Positions 33,647 to 42,585 of a stretch of DNA of 64,000 nt are shown here, piece after piece. Location of the stretch: assembly GCA_963753615.1 (NCBI GenBank), contig CAVWCW010000007.1, positions 124,001-188,000 on the forward strand, read 5' to 3'. The translations under genes were made by a program, and so were the position numbers. Source of the stretch: CAVWCW01 sp963753615. GTDB lineage: Bacteria > Pseudomonadota > Gammaproteobacteria > Chromatiales > Chromatiaceae. Below the pieces are notes generated by a model, which saw only the letters and a list, made by a program, of their open reading frames with translations, was not told the DNA's origin and did not search any database. Numbering within the stretch: position 1 is the stretch's first letter; each line of letters starts with the position of its first letter.

Positions 33647-35044
33647 ATGAGCAGCACCCATTTCGACACCATCGTTATCGGCAGCGGCCCCGGCGGGGAG
33701 GGCGCTGCCATGAACCTGGCCAAAGCCGGGCACCGGGTCGCCATCGTCGAGGCCCATCCCCAGGTCGGAGGCGGCTGCACCCATTGGGGAACCATCCCCA
33801 GCAAGGCCCTGCGCCACGCCGCCCAACTGCTCGACGACTACAAGCGCAATCCCCTGTTCGCCCAGACCATGCGCCAGGTCCACATCGACTATCCCCAATT
33901 GCTGGGGGCGGCGGGCACGGTGATCCAGGACCAGGTCTCCACCCGCTACCGCTACTATGAGCGCAATCGCGTGCAGATCATCCCCGGGCGAGCCCGCTTT
34001 GCCGACGCCCACACCCTGGAGGTGCAGCAGGTTACCGGCGCGGTGAAGGCCCTGAGCGGCAACCACTTCGTGATCGCCACCGGCTCCCGGCCCTATCGTC
34101 CGCCGGACGTGGACTTTCTGCACCCGCGGGTACTCGACAGCGATCTGGTTCTGAACCTGGATCACACCCCGTCCTCGCTCACCATCTACGGGGCCGGCGT
34201 AATCGGCTGCGAGTACGCCTCCATCTTCAGCAGCCTCGGGGTGAAGGTGAACCTGGTCAATACCCGCGACCGGCTGCTGGCCTTTCTCGACGACGAGATC
34301 ACCGATGCGCTGAGCTACCATCTGCGCGACCAGGGGGTGGTGATCCGCCATAACGAAGAGTACGAACGGGTCGAGCCCCTGGATGACGGCGTGGTGCTGC
34401 ATTGCAAGTCGGGCAAGAAGTTCAAGACCGACGCCCTGCTCTGGGCCAACGGTCGCACCGGCAATACCGACGGCATGGGGCTGGAAGAGATTGGCTTGAA
34501 CGTCAACCACCGCGGCCAGATCGAAGTGGATAATCACTACTGCACGGCCCAGTCCCACATCTTCGCGGTCGGCGACGTGGTCGGCAATCCCGGGCTGGCC
34601 AGCGCCAGCTACGATCAGGGCCGCTTCGCCGGGGCCCAGATCGCCCGCGGCAACAGCGACTGGGAGCTGATCACCGACTTCCCGACCGGCATCTACACCA
34701 TGCCCGAAATCAGCTCGGTGGGCCGCACCGAGCGCGAACTGACCGCCGCCAAGGTGCCCTACGAGGTGGGCCGCGCCCTGTTCCGCAGCATCGCCCGGGC
34801 CCAGATCACCGGCCATACCGTGGGCATGCTCAAGCTGCTGTTCCACCGTGACAGCCTGGAGATCCTGGGCATCCATTGCTTCGGCGAGGGGGCCTCCGAG
34901 ATCGTCCACATCGGCCAGGCCATCATGGCCCAACCGGACGGCCGCAACAGCCTGCGCTACTTCGCCGAAACCACCTTCAACTTCCCGACCATGGCCGAGG
35001 CCTACCGGGAGGCGGCGCTGAATGGACTCAATCGGATTTTTTAG
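33647..35044 (+). CDS. sthA: Soluble pyridine nucleotide transhydrogenase
   Basis: Product is 465 residues from ATG 33647, with GGGGGA upstream. The FAD motif is GSGPGGEGAAMNLAKAG. The segment GGGCTHWGTIPSKALRHA has only the first Cys of the usual disulfide (Cys replaced by Thr-Ile-Pro context), as in all SthA proteins, which lack the redox disulfide of lipoamide dehydrogenases. NAD(P) motif GAGVIGCEYASIFSSLG near 180; FAVGDVVGNPGLASASYDQGR near 305; C-terminal TFNFPTMAEAYREAALNGLNR. It equilibrates NADPH and NAD+ in the cytoplasm. A tRNA-Arg gene follows at 35140. Confidence 0.95.
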   Translation: MSSTHFDTIVIGSGPGGEGAAMNLAKAGHRVAIVEAHPQVGGGCTHWGTIPSKALRHAAQLLDDYKRNPLFAQTMRQVHIDYPQLLGAAGTVIQDQVSTRYRYYERNRVQIIPGRARFADAHTLEVQQVTGAVKALSGNHFVIATGSRPYRPPDVDFLHPRVLDSDLVLNLDHTPSSLTIYGAGVIGCEYASIFSSLGVKVNLVNTRDRLLAFLDDEITDALSYHLRDQGVVIRHNEEYERVEPLDDGVVLHCKSGKKFKTDALLWANGRTGNTDGMGLEEIGLNVNHRGQIEVDNHYCTAQSHIFAVGDVVGNPGLASASYDQGRFAGAQIARGNSDWELITDFPTGIYTMPEISSVGRTERELTAAKVPYEVGRALFRSIARAQITGHTVGMLKLLFHRDSLEILGIHCFGEGASEIVHIGQAIMAQPDGRNSLRYFAETTFNFPTMAEAYREAALNGLNRIF

Positions 35045-35139
35045 CCCCGCCCGAGGCAACTACGCGTACCCAGCTTGGCTAACCGACCCTGCTCCGTTAG
35101 AATCTCCGCGGCGGCTCGAACCCCGCCGCACCAATCCCC

Positions 35140-35216
35140 GCCCCTGTAGCTCAGCCGGATAGAGCATCCGCCTCCTAAGCGGAAGGTCGTGCGTTCGAAT
35201 CGCGCCAGGGGCGCCA
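35140..35216 (+). tRNA. tRNA-Arg (anticodon CCT)
   Basis: Cloverleaf with acceptor GCCCCTG/CAGGGGC, D arm TAGCTCAGCCGGATAGAGC, anticodon stem TCCGC/GCGGA with loop CTCCTAA, T arm GTTCGAATC, and encoded CCA at 35214-35216. Confidence 0.95.
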
Positions 35217-35427
35217 AATACCTGTCGCCGCCTGGATATAGCGGGCCCGGCCCACGCATCCCGACGACTTAGTGCCGGTGGATTCATGCGGACGCCTGGC
35301 CGTCAAATCCGGCCTGTGCTGGTGCCCCTGAGTCATGCCGTTTAGACTTGGCGGAATGCCTCACCCTCTCGTCGCGCCATCCATCCCACAGCCCGAGCCG
35401 AGCGCATTGTGATTGCCGACAAACGCC

Positions 35428-36480
35428 ATGCCTGAGAGCGGAACCGGCAGCGCCGTCCGCATGTTGACGATCTTGCTGGTCAACCTGCTACTGATCGTGG
35501 CGCTGGCGGAGATCGGGTTTCGCGTCTACGACTGGTTCAATCCCTCCTTTGTTTTCTACAAGGACTCCTACAACCGTTATCGCGGCGCGCCGGGGGCACC
35601 GGATTGGGATTTCCGCCTCAACGACCGGGGCTTCAAGGACCTGGCATTCGAGCCGAAACGGGACGGGGTTTATCGAATCCTCGGGCTGGGCGATTCGTTC
35701 GCCTTTGGCGTGGTGCCCTATGCGGACAACTACCTGACCCGGCTGGAGGCGATGCTGCAGGCCCAGAAGAGAGCAGTGGAAATCTACAACATGGGCATTC
35801 CCGACACCGGCCCCAGGGACTACCTCGCCTTGCTGGTGCGCGAGGGTCTGGCACTGGAGCCCGACATGGTGCTGGTGTCCCTGTTTATCGGTAACGACTT
35901 CTCCGACAGCCGCCGCCGCGGCCTCCATGAATACTCCTATCTGGCTTCCTTCCTGCTTTATCTGAGCGCTTTGAATCAGGACTACGAGGGCCAGGTCATT
36001 CACGGCCGCAAGAACTATTGCGACAACTGCGCGAACTTGTCCACCGAGCGTTACCTAGAACTGGAAGCCAAGCGCAGCTTCGTGTTTCGGCGCGGTGATT
36101 CGGAGTTCGAGCGCGGGTTCGATAACGCAATGCATTATCTGGCGCGGCTGCAGTCCCTGTGCGAGCGCAAGGGCATCGAACTGCTGGTGGCCTTGATTCC
36201 CGACGAACTGCAGGTCAATCCCGCGTTGCGGGAGCAAGTCGCACGGACCCATTTTCCCGGCCTCCCGACCACGGCCTGGGACCTGCAACAGCCCAACCGC
36301 CGCTTGGCGGAGGCGTTCGAGCGCCTGGGCATCGCCTATCTGGACCTGCTGCCTGCGCTATCCGAACCCGGCCAGCCGCCCCTTTACCGACCACGCGACA
36401 GCCACTGGAACATCGCCGGCAACCGGAGGGCGGGGGTGGCGCTTTTGCCCCGGGTGGTGCTTTACCTGGACCGGGACTGA
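35428..36480 (+). CDS. Membrane-anchored SGNH/GDSL hydrolase-like protein
   Basis: Product is 350 residues from ATG 35428 (a TTG at 35413 would add five). There is one N-terminal membrane anchor (residues 12-32), then an extracytoplasmic domain. Block I is GLGDSFAFG near residue 90 with the nucleophile Ser, the block III Asn lies in FIGNDFSDS near 155, and the late block DSHWNIAGN carries the Asp-x-His pair near 327. These are the SGNH esterase signatures, as in AlgX/AlgJ-type polysaccharide acetylation and lipase-like proteins. The substrate is unknown and no exopolysaccharide genes are adjacent. It is monocistronic by appearance. Confidence 0.78.
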   Translation: MPESGTGSAVRMLTILLVNLLLIVALAEIGFRVYDWFNPSFVFYKDSYNRYRGAPGAPDWDFRLNDRGFKDLAFEPKRDGVYRILGLGDSFAFGVVPYADNYLTRLEAMLQAQKRAVEIYNMGIPDTGPRDYLALLVREGLALEPDMVLVSLFIGNDFSDSRRRGLHEYSYLASFLLYLSALNQDYEGQVIHGRKNYCDNCANLSTERYLELEAKRSFVFRRGDSEFERGFDNAMHYLARLQSLCERKGIELLVALIPDELQVNPALREQVARTHFPGLPTTAWDLQQPNRRLAEAFERLGIAYLDLLPALSEPGQPPLYRPRDSHWNIAGNRRAGVALLPRVVLYLDRD

Positions 36481-36562
36481 ATGGGTGCGTGATGCCGCGG
36501 GGAAACCGGTTACCCCGGCCAAGCGCCGTACTTGACGCGCCGAGGTACCAATCGATTGCGGC

Positions 36563-37351
36563 TCAGGGTGCGGGAGGAGGCGCCGGGGCGGCCCCCAGTT
36601 CGCTCAGCAGGTCGGAGAGCGAATCCTCGGACAGGTAACGTTGCAAAATGGCGGCCAAGCTGCCGTCGGCGCTGATCTGCTCAAACCCGGCGCTAAAGGC
36701 GGCGGCTACTTCCGGGTCCCGGCACACAAAGTCGTGGCCCACCGGGTCGAACAGGTCATGGAACACGACCTCGGGGCGTTCCCCATCTTCTTCGGCCAGG
36801 TAATCCAGATACCATTGCGCCAGCAGGCGGTCCGCGATCACCACCCCGACCCGGCCCTGGAGCAACAGCCGAAGCTGGGCCCGGTGGCTGGCGATTTCTC
36901 GGTATTCCGGGTTGTCGGCCACCACTTCGCGAAAACGCGGACCCAGCAACTGGGTCGCCCCCGGATAGGCCAACACCCGGCCGCTGCGCAGATCCTCGAG
37001 GCCCTCCAGTTTCCGGCCCGGGGGGGTGATGGCATAGTCGTGCAGCAGGTGGGCGCTGGGGGTGGCATACCAACCGTGCTCGGCTCCCGGGATCACCATG
37101 GGCAGGCAGTCGACCCGGGATTCTAGCTGCAACAACCCCTGCACCCGCCGCCCGCTTATGTAAAACGGGCGCACCTTATGGCCACCGGCGGCGAAGGCGG
37201 CTTTAATCGTATCGTAGGCTAGCCCGCTGCCTTTGAAGGGCAGGAAATAGGGCTGCAGCGACAGCGGAACGGCGACCGTGATCTCACCGGCGGCCGCCGC
37301 GCCCAGGACCAGCCAACTCGCCAGCGCGAGCAGCCAGCGTTGCCTTACCAT
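36563..37351 (-). CDS. Periplasmic solute-binding protein family 3-like
   Basis: Product is 262 residues with a signal peptide (1-22, ending GAAAAG). It reads EITVAVPLSLQPYFLPFKGSG, then AYDTIKAAFAAGGHKVRP, DCLPMVIP, GRVLAYPGATQLLGPRFREVV and VGVVIADRLLAQWYLDYL: a two-lobed family 3 binding fold as in amino-acid ABC transport or in YfhD/MltF-type and receptor-linked sensors. No ABC permease or ATPase is adjacent. Instead it overlaps the 3' end of the coiled-coil membrane protein gene by 7 bp. A sensory or membrane-protein-partner role is therefore more likely than transport. The Pro-rich C-terminal tail is unusual. Confidence 0.75.
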   Translation of the reverse strand: MVRQRWLLALASWLVLGAAAAGEITVAVPLSLQPYFLPFKGSGLAYDTIKAAFAAGGHKVRPFYISGRRVQGLLQLESRVDCLPMVIPGAEHGWYATPSAHLLHDYAITPPGRKLEGLEDLRSGRVLAYPGATQLLGPRFREVVADNPEYREIASHRAQLRLLLQGRVGVVIADRLLAQWYLDYLAEEDGERPEVVFHDLFDPVGHDFVCRDPEVAAAFSAGFEQISADGSLAAILQRYLSEDSLSDLLSELGAAPAPPPAP

Positions 37352-37890
37352 GGCGCGACGTTGCGCATCAGGTTCCAGGGCTGGGTGAAGGTCTCGGTGC
37401 CCTTGTTGATGTCGAACATCATCTGCCCCATCTGGGCGTTCATGCCGGTTACGTTCACCGCCATCGCCTGCACCGCGGTATTGAGCTGGTTCACGTCCTG
37501 GCTCATCTGCGACAGGTCAGAGGCCATGGAAGCCTGGATGGTCTGAATCGCCCCGTTGATGGTGCTGATGTTGTAGTCCATGGCGACGATGCTGGCCTCG
37601 ATATCGTCGATATTGCCGTCCATGCTGGCCACGCCGATGGTGATGGCGTTCATGTAGCTGCCCATGGCGACCAGATTGTCCTTCATCACCGTCACGTCGC
37701 CGCTCATCTGCTCCACCGACACCACCATGCGCTCCATGCTGGTGGTCATGCGGCCCATGAACACCATCATGGCGAGCATCGGGACGCCCATAGCGGCGAA
37801 AGCGGCGAGCCCACCGATGCCCCACAGCAGCCATTTTCCGATGCCCCGTTTGGAGGGTGAAGGAGCATTCGGGGCTGGGCTATCGGCCAT
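37345..37890 (-). CDS. Membrane-anchored coiled-coil protein, Met-rich
   Basis: Product is 181 residues. A short cytoplasmic tail is followed by one TM helix (about 19-46, GKWLLWGIGGLAAFAAMGVP), then about 115 residues of heptad-like sequence rich in Met, Ile, Asn and Asp (for example MTTSMERMVVSVEQMSGDV, INGAIQTIQASMASDL), ending in a short Trp-Asn tail. The pattern predicts a long parallel coiled coil in the periplasm. It overlaps the solute-binding-like gene downstream, so they are co-translated and probably act together. I do not recognise the family. Confidence 0.65.
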   Translation of the reverse strand: MADSPAPNAPSPSKRGIGKWLLWGIGGLAAFAAMGVPMLAMMVFMGRMTTSMERMVVSVEQMSGDVTVMKDNLVAMGSYMNAITIGVASMDGNIDDIEASIVAMDYNISTINGAIQTIQASMASDLSQMSQDVNQLNTAVQAMAVNVTGMNAQMGQMMFDINKGTETFTQPWNLMRNVAPW

Positions 37891-38134
37891 GGCTGGCGTC
37901 TCCTGGGTGGATTGTCGAACCGGGGCTGTGGCCGCCAGCGTCCATTATCGCCCCCGCTCCGGACGGGATACAAATGTAGGCCTGGGAAACCCGGTGCGAA
38001 CTATAATTTAAGCAGGGCGCCAGCTGCATTGCCGGCCACAACGTGCGATGCGCTGGCGTCACCAACATCGTAGGGAGTAAGACGCCGACCGCGTTCCTCG
38101 GCAGTGGGGCACGGAGGCAGAAGGAGACGGAATT

Positions 38135-38557
38135 ATGAACACCAATAGGCTGTGTCGCTTGACCGCCTGCATCCTGCTCGCCCTGATCACCGGCGTAGCC
38201 ATCGCCTCCGGCGGTGGCGGTGGCGGTGGCGGTGGCGGTGGCGGCGGTGGCGGTGGCGGTGGCGGTGGCGGTGGCGGCGGTGGTGGCGGCGGTGGCAGTG
38301 GTGCCGGCGGCGGCGCCGGAGCTGCTGGCGCTGGCCCGGGTGCCGCCACGACGGAATACGGCCACCAGGTCCAGAGCGAGTTCGGACCGGTCCAGAGCCG
38401 CTTCGGCGAGACCCCAGGCCCCGCAAACACAGAGCCCGATCGGGATCGCGACCGGGATCGGGATCAGGGACCGCGACCAGGAGCCCGATCAAGACCGCGA
38501 TCGAGACCGGGACCAAGACCGCACGCACCAGAACTGACCGCCCAGTCCCTGGATTGA
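38135..38557 (+). CDS. Secreted protein with a polyglycine tract
   Basis: Product is 140 residues from ATG 38135 with GGAGACGGAATT upstream. The signal peptide is MNTNRLCRLTACILLALI followed by TGVAIAS. An almost pure run of about 30 Gly follows, coded by GGTGGC repeats (38210-38298), then Ala/Gly-rich and Arg/Asp/Pro-rich segments. The promoter should lie in 37900-38130. Function is unknown: the tract may form a flexible or adhesive surface segment. DNA repeats of this kind are prone to length change. It precedes the DUF4178 operon by about 120 bp and may not belong to it. Confidence 0.6.
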   Translation: MNTNRLCRLTACILLALITGVAIASGGGGGGGGGGGGGGGGGGGGGGGGGGGGGSGAGGGAGAAGAGPGAATTEYGHQVQSEFGPVQSRFGETPGPANTEPDRDRDRDRDQGPRPGARSRPRSRPGPRPHAPELTAQSLD

Positions 38558-38677
38558 AGGCTCATTTGGCCCTACCCGGAACCGCGCCGGGTAGGGCTGG
38601 AGGCAGGCGTCCGCCGCTTGCACCAAGCCGTCGGGCGGCCCAGAATCGGGCCTATCGGATGCCACCGGAGGCCGTTC

Positions 38678-39322
38678 ATGCCCGCTGCCGAGTCCATGAG
38701 CGCGGAGCAACACCCGATCAACTGCCCGAGCTGCGGGGCGGAGCTGCCGCGCCGCGTGCGCTACAGCAAAATGGCGGCCTGCGACTACTGCGACAACGTG
38801 GTCTACCTGCGTGGGTCCGAGGCCAGCATCCTGGGCCGCCAGTCGGCGTTGGCGGACCACCCTTCCCTGTTGCGCCTGGGCGGCCGGTTTCGCTACCGCG
38901 ACCTGGCGTTCGAGCCCCTGGGCCTTTTGCGTTACGACTACGGGGCCGGCTTCTGGGACGAGTGGTGGGTGCTGACCGACGACGGCGAAGGGCGATGGGT
39001 CAGCGTCGACGAGGGGGACTTCGCCATCGAGGAGCGGGTGACCCCGGACCGGGAATTGCCGCCGCCCGCCCGCCTGACCGTGGGCCAGCGGCTGGAACTG
39101 TTCGACCAGCAGTGGACGGTGACCGAGACCGGCCGCGCCCGGCTGCTCGGCATCCGCGGCGAGCTGCCCGAACAGGTGTCGCTGCAGCGGCGCTTCGGTT
39201 ACGTGCACCTCTCGGCCTCCGGCCCCTGGCTGGTGACCCTGGAATTCGGCCCGCCCGGCACCGCGGTCGAGGTATACCGGGGCCAGTGGGTAGACCCCTT
39301 CGAGATCGAGGTGCTGGCGTGA
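38678..39322 (+). CDS. DUF4178 protein with N-terminal zinc ribbon
   Basis: Product is 214 residues from ATG 38678 with GGAGG 7 nt upstream. The N-terminus has the zinc ribbon CPSCGAEL and CDYCDNVV. The remainder contains two DUF4178-type beta-rich units with the motifs FWDEWWVLTDDGEGRW and WLVTLEFGPPG. This family occurs with DUF350, AdoMet decarboxylase and spermidine synthase genes in proteobacteria and actinobacteria, in neighbourhoods often including PspA/IM30. It overlaps the second DUF4178 gene by 4 bp. It is probably a cytosolic adaptor at the membrane; no biochemical function is established. Confidence 0.82.
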   Translation: MPAAESMSAEQHPINCPSCGAELPRRVRYSKMAACDYCDNVVYLRGSEASILGRQSALADHPSLLRLGGRFRYRDLAFEPLGLLRYDYGAGFWDEWWVLTDDGEGRWVSVDEGDFAIEERVTPDRELPPPARLTVGQRLELFDQQWTVTETGRARLLGIRGELPEQVSLQRRFGYVHLSASGPWLVTLEFGPPGTAVEVYRGQWVDPFEIEVLA

Positions 39323-40611
39323 GCGCCGGCGAACCGCGCCGCATCGGCTGTCCCCAGTGCGGCGGGGCGCTGGACCTGTATGGCGGCCACAAGGTGCGGG
39401 CTGTGGTATGCCGGTTCTGCGGGTCGCAGTTGGACCCCCAGGACGAATTCAAGCTGCTGCTGGCGCACCGGGAACTGAGCGAAGACCGGGCCTGGATGCC
39501 CCTGGAACTGGGCATGCAGGGACGGTTAAAGGGGGTCGACTACACCATCATCGGGCTGGTGCAGTATTTCAGCGCGCCCGACTCCTGGGTCGAGTTCTGT
39601 CTCTACTCCCCAACCCACGGCTACCAGTGGCTGAGCTGGGAGAAAGGCCATTGGATCTTCTACCGCCGGGTGCGCACCCTGCCCAGCCCCCAGGAATGGT
39701 GGCAGCTCACCCCCAAACGCGGCATCAAGGCCCTGGGCCGGCGCTTCGAATTCTACGAGGCCTACACCGCCGAGATCCGCGACCTGGCCGGCGAGTTGCC
39801 CTGGACCGCCAAGCGCGAAGATCAGGTGCGCATGGCCGACGCCATCGCCCCGCCCCTGGTGCTCAGCGTCGAACAGACCGGCGCGGAATTGGAGTACGCC
39901 CTGGGCGAATACCTGCCCCTGGAACAGGTCCAGGCAGCCTTCGCCGGCCAGCGGCGGGAATCCGACGATGACTGGCTGGCACAGCTTCGCCCTTCGTCCC
40001 AGGTGCATCCCGCCCAACCCTATGTCCAGGGTCCGCTGTTGAGCGCGGTGCGGGCCCAGGCCTGGAAGTTCGCCTTGCTGGCCCTGGCCTTGCTGGCCCT
40101 GGTCACCTTCATGGGCCGGGGGCACGAACTGTTGCGCGAGTCCTTCACCGCCAGCCAACTCAGCACCGAGGAACCGGCCAGCGGCCGCAGCTTTCAGGTC
40201 CACAACGCCGACCGGCTGCTGGAACTGGAGTTGCGGAGCCCGCTCGACAATGCCTGGACCTGGTACGATGTGGGCGTGGAGCGGGACGGCGAGGAGCTGT
40301 TCTCCGTGGGTAAGGAGATCAGCTATTATCAGGGCGTCGAAGGCGGCGAACACTGGAGCGAGGGCGCGCAGACGGTGAGCCTGCTGTTTCGGGTGCCGGA
40401 GCCGGGGCAATACCAGCTCTGGTACCAGGCCAGCGAAGGCGAGGGCCGCCGCCAGGGGCTGCAAGTAACGATCCGCGAGGGGGTGCTGCTGAGCCGCTGG
40501 TTCGCCTACCTGGCGGTGTTGTTCGGCCTGGCCGCCGCCCTGCCCTGGGCGCAGCGCTGGTGGTTCGAGGCCCGGCGCTGGAAGCCGGTTACCGCGGATG
40601 ACGACGACTGA
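39319..40611 (+). CDS. DUF4178 membrane protein with zinc ribbon and extracytoplasmic domain
   Basis: Product is 430 residues from GTG 39319, overlapping the preceding stop. The zinc ribbon pairs CPQCGGAL with CRFCGSQL in residues 10-45. The DUF4178 domain (about 60-230) has GMQGRLKGVDYTIIGLVQYF and GYQWLSWEKGHWIFYRRV. TM1 lies near 253-270, an extracytoplasmic beta-rich domain at about 280-390 (LLELELRSPLDNAWTWYDV), and TM2 near 395-415, followed by an acidic tail. It is the membrane anchor of the operon. The domain fusion suggests transmission of an outside signal or a lipid/polyamine step across the membrane, which is inference. Confidence 0.85.
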   Translation: MSAGEPRRIGCPQCGGALDLYGGHKVRAVVCRFCGSQLDPQDEFKLLLAHRELSEDRAWMPLELGMQGRLKGVDYTIIGLVQYFSAPDSWVEFCLYSPTHGYQWLSWEKGHWIFYRRVRTLPSPQEWWQLTPKRGIKALGRRFEFYEAYTAEIRDLAGELPWTAKREDQVRMADAIAPPLVLSVEQTGAELEYALGEYLPLEQVQAAFAGQRRESDDDWLAQLRPSSQVHPAQPYVQGPLLSAVRAQAWKFALLALALLALVTFMGRGHELLRESFTASQLSTEEPASGRSFQVHNADRLLELELRSPLDNAWTWYDVGVERDGEELFSVGKEISYYQGVEGGEHWSEGAQTVSLLFRVPEPGQYQLWYQASEGEGRRQGLQVTIREGVLLSRWFAYLAVLFGLAAALPWAQRWWFEARRWKPVTADDDD

Positions 40612-40616
40612 CCCCG

Positions 40617-40769
40617 ATGAGTAAAGCCGTTCTGATCGCCTTCAGCCTGCTCACCGCCCTGGCCGGCTACCTCACCTATACCGACGCCGGCGCCGACAAG
40701 CCCAGCATCGAACAACAGAGCGTGCGCCAGGGCTCGATCGGCTCCGGCGCGCGCTACCACGGAAAGTAA
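40617..40769 (+). CDS. 50-residue small membrane or secreted protein of the DUF4178 operon
   Basis: ATG 40617 to TAA 40769. It begins MSKAVLIAFSLLTALAGYLTY, a single hydrophobic helix or uncleaved signal, then a short polar tail with GADKPSIEQQSVRQGSIGSG. It starts 5 bp after the DUF4178 membrane gene stop and is followed 33 bp later by DUF350, so it is embedded in the operon. It is too short to classify, but its placement and composition are coding-like. Confidence 0.6.
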   Translation: MSKAVLIAFSLLTALAGYLTYTDAGADKPSIEQQSVRQGSIGSGARYHGK

Positions 40770-40802
40770 TCCCCACCAATCCAATTCATAGAGGGCACGC
40801 CA

Positions 40803-41027
40803 ATGGAAGCCATGTTTGCCGATATCAAGCTCAGCCAGGTGGTATCCACCGTGTTCTACAGCTTTCTGGGGCTGGGCCTGTTCATCGTCTGCTTCTTCGT
40901 CATGGAGAAGCTCACGCACTTCTCCATCCACAAGGAGATCATCGACGAGCACAACACCGCGGTGGCGATGATCATCTCGGCCTTCCTGATCGCCATGGGA
41001 CTGATCCTGGCGGCGGTGATCGATTGA
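40803..41027 (+). CDS. DUF350 membrane protein
   Basis: Product is 74 residues with two hydrophobic helices (about 14-34 and 50-70) separated by LTHFSIHKEIIDEHNTAVAM. This corresponds to a single DUF350 repeat; many DUF350 proteins (YjfL type) carry two. AATTCATAGAGGGCACGCC supplies a ribosome site. DUF350 proteins recur with PspA, glutathionylspermidine synthetase-like, spermidine synthase and AdoMet decarboxylase genes, suggesting a membrane complex that uses polyamines. The single-repeat form probably oligomerises. Confidence 0.85.
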   Translation: MEAMFADIKLSQVVSTVFYSFLGLGLFIVCFFVMEKLTHFSIHKEIIDEHNTAVAMIISAFLIAMGLILAAVID

Positions 41028-41067
41028 GCGGACCTCGCACCATCCCGGCAGGCCAGGGCCCGCCGTC

Positions 41068-42585
41068 TTGACCAGCACCGACCAGGCCAAAAACCTCCTG
41101 CTGCTGCTCGCCACCTTCGCCATCGCGGTCAGCGGGCTGGTCTACGAGCTGCTGGTCGGCACCGTCTCCAGCTACCTGCTGGGGGACTCGGTGTACCAGT
41201 TTTCCATCGTCATCGGCCTGTTCATGACCGCCATGGGGCTGGGTTCCTTCCTCTCGCGTTACGTCGCGGCCGAACTGGCGCCCACCTTCATCCGGGTCCA
41301 GGTGGCGCTGGGCCTGATCGGCGGGCTGACCCCGTTGCTGCTGTTCCAGGCCTTCGCCGAGCTCGACAACTACGGTCCCTTCCTGTTTTTGCTCTGCGTC
41401 GCTACCGGCACCCTGGTGGGGCTGGAGATCCCCCTGGTGGTGCGTATGTTGGAGCGGGTGCGCCGGCTCAAGATCAATATCTCCAATGTGCTCACCGCCG
41501 ACTACGTGGGCGCCCTGGCCGCTGCCCTGCTGTTTCCGCTCGTGCTGGTGCCCCAGCTCGGCCTGCTGCGCACCGGGCTGCTGTTCGGCCTGCTCAACCT
41601 GGCGGTGGCGGGCCTGGCGCTCTGGGTGTTCCGCCGCGAGCATCCACGGCCCCGGCGCCAGCTGGCCCTGATCGGCAGTGGCGGCGTCCTGCTGCTGGCG
41701 GTGTTCCTGCTCGCCCCTCAGGTCACCAGCTGGATCGAAGACCGCCTGTTCCAGGACGAAATCGTCTACGCCAAGACCAGCACCTACCAGCGCATCCTGC
41801 TCACCCGCGACGGCGAGCGCCTGCGGCTGTTCCTGGACGGCGCCCTGCAGTTCGACAGCCTGGACGAGTACCGCTACCACGAGGCCTTGGTGCACCCGGC
41901 CCTGGGTCTGGCCCGGCAGCGCGAGCGGGTACTGATACTGGGCGGCGGCGACGGCCTGGCCCTGCGCGAGCTGCTGCGCTTTCCGGGCGTCGGCCAGGTA
42001 GAGTTGGTGGACCTGGACCCGACCGTTACCGATCTGTTCCAACGCAACCCCCTGCTCATCGGCCTCAACCAGGGGGCGCTGAGCGATCCCCGGGTGCGGG
42101 TGATCAACCAGGACGCATGGAAGTTTCTGGAGCACAGCGGGCAGCTCTACGACCTGATCCTGATCGACCTCCCGGACCCCCGCAACCTGTCTCTGAGCCG
42201 GCTCTACAGCCGGAGCTTCTACCGACTGGCGGCGCGCCGGCTGGCCACCGACGGCCTGCTGGCCACCCAGGCCACCTCGCCCCTGTACGCCCGCGAGGCC
42301 TTCTGGTCGATCCACGACAGCATCGCGTCCGAGCTGCAGACCCTGGCCTATCACGCCTATGTGCCCTCTTTCGGCGACTGGGGCTTCGTGCTCGCTGCGC
42401 ACCGCCCGATCGACTGGGCCCGGGCCCAGCCGCTCGCCGAGGCCCGCTTCGTTACCGCCGAGACCCTGGCCGCCATGCCCCAGTTCCCCCCCGACAGCGC
42501 CCGCCTGCCGGTGCGTCCCAATACGCTGATGGAGCACGCCCTGGTCGGCTATTATCGCCAGGGCTGGAGCCAGTGGTATGACTGA
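41068..42585 (+). CDS. Membrane-anchored spermidine synthase (polyamine aminopropyltransferase)
   Basis: Product is 505 residues. Residues 1-230 contain about seven TM helices (YELLVGTVSSYLLGDSVYQF and later). The C-terminal half is the SpeE enzyme domain: DEYRYHEALVHPAL, the cofactor motif LILGGGDGLALRELL near 290, VELVDLDPTVTDLF and the active-site region LILIDLPDPRNLSLSRLYS. It transfers an aminopropyl group from decarboxylated AdoMet to an amine acceptor. The TM-fused type is usual in DUF4178/DUF350 clusters. It overlaps by 8 bp with the AdoMet decarboxylase gene that makes its donor. Confidence 0.9.
   Translation: MTSTDQAKNLLLLLATFAIAVSGLVYELLVGTVSSYLLGDSVYQFSIVIGLFMTAMGLGSFLSRYVAAELAPTFIRVQVALGLIGGLTPLLLFQAFAELDNYGPFLFLLCVATGTLVGLEIPLVVRMLERVRRLKINISNVLTADYVGALAAALLFPLVLVPQLGLLRTGLLFGLLNLAVAGLALWVFRREHPRPRRQLALIGSGGVLLLAVFLLAPQVTSWIEDRLFQDEIVYAKTSTYQRILLTRDGERLRLFLDGALQFDSLDEYRYHEALVHPALGLARQRERVLILGGGDGLALRELLRFPGVGQVELVDLDPTVTDLFQRNPLLIGLNQGALSDPRVRVINQDAWKFLEHSGQLYDLILIDLPDPRNLSLSRLYSRSFYRLAARRLATDGLLATQATSPLYAREAFWSIHDSIASELQTLAYHAYVPSFGDWGFVLAAHRPIDWARAQPLAEARFVTAETLAAMPQFPPDSARLPVRPNTLMEHALVGYYRQGWSQWYD

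Noticed and set aside
33515..35059. A 514-codon frame antisense to sthA
   Set aside because: High GC content leaves the opposite strand open. sthA has all family motifs and the antisense product has none.
38152..40611. An 819-codon frame through the poly-Gly gene and both DUF4178 genes
   Set aside because: Its first half is an Arg/Trp-rich out-of-frame reading of GC-rich DNA. The real second DUF4178 gene starts at GTG 39319 inside it.
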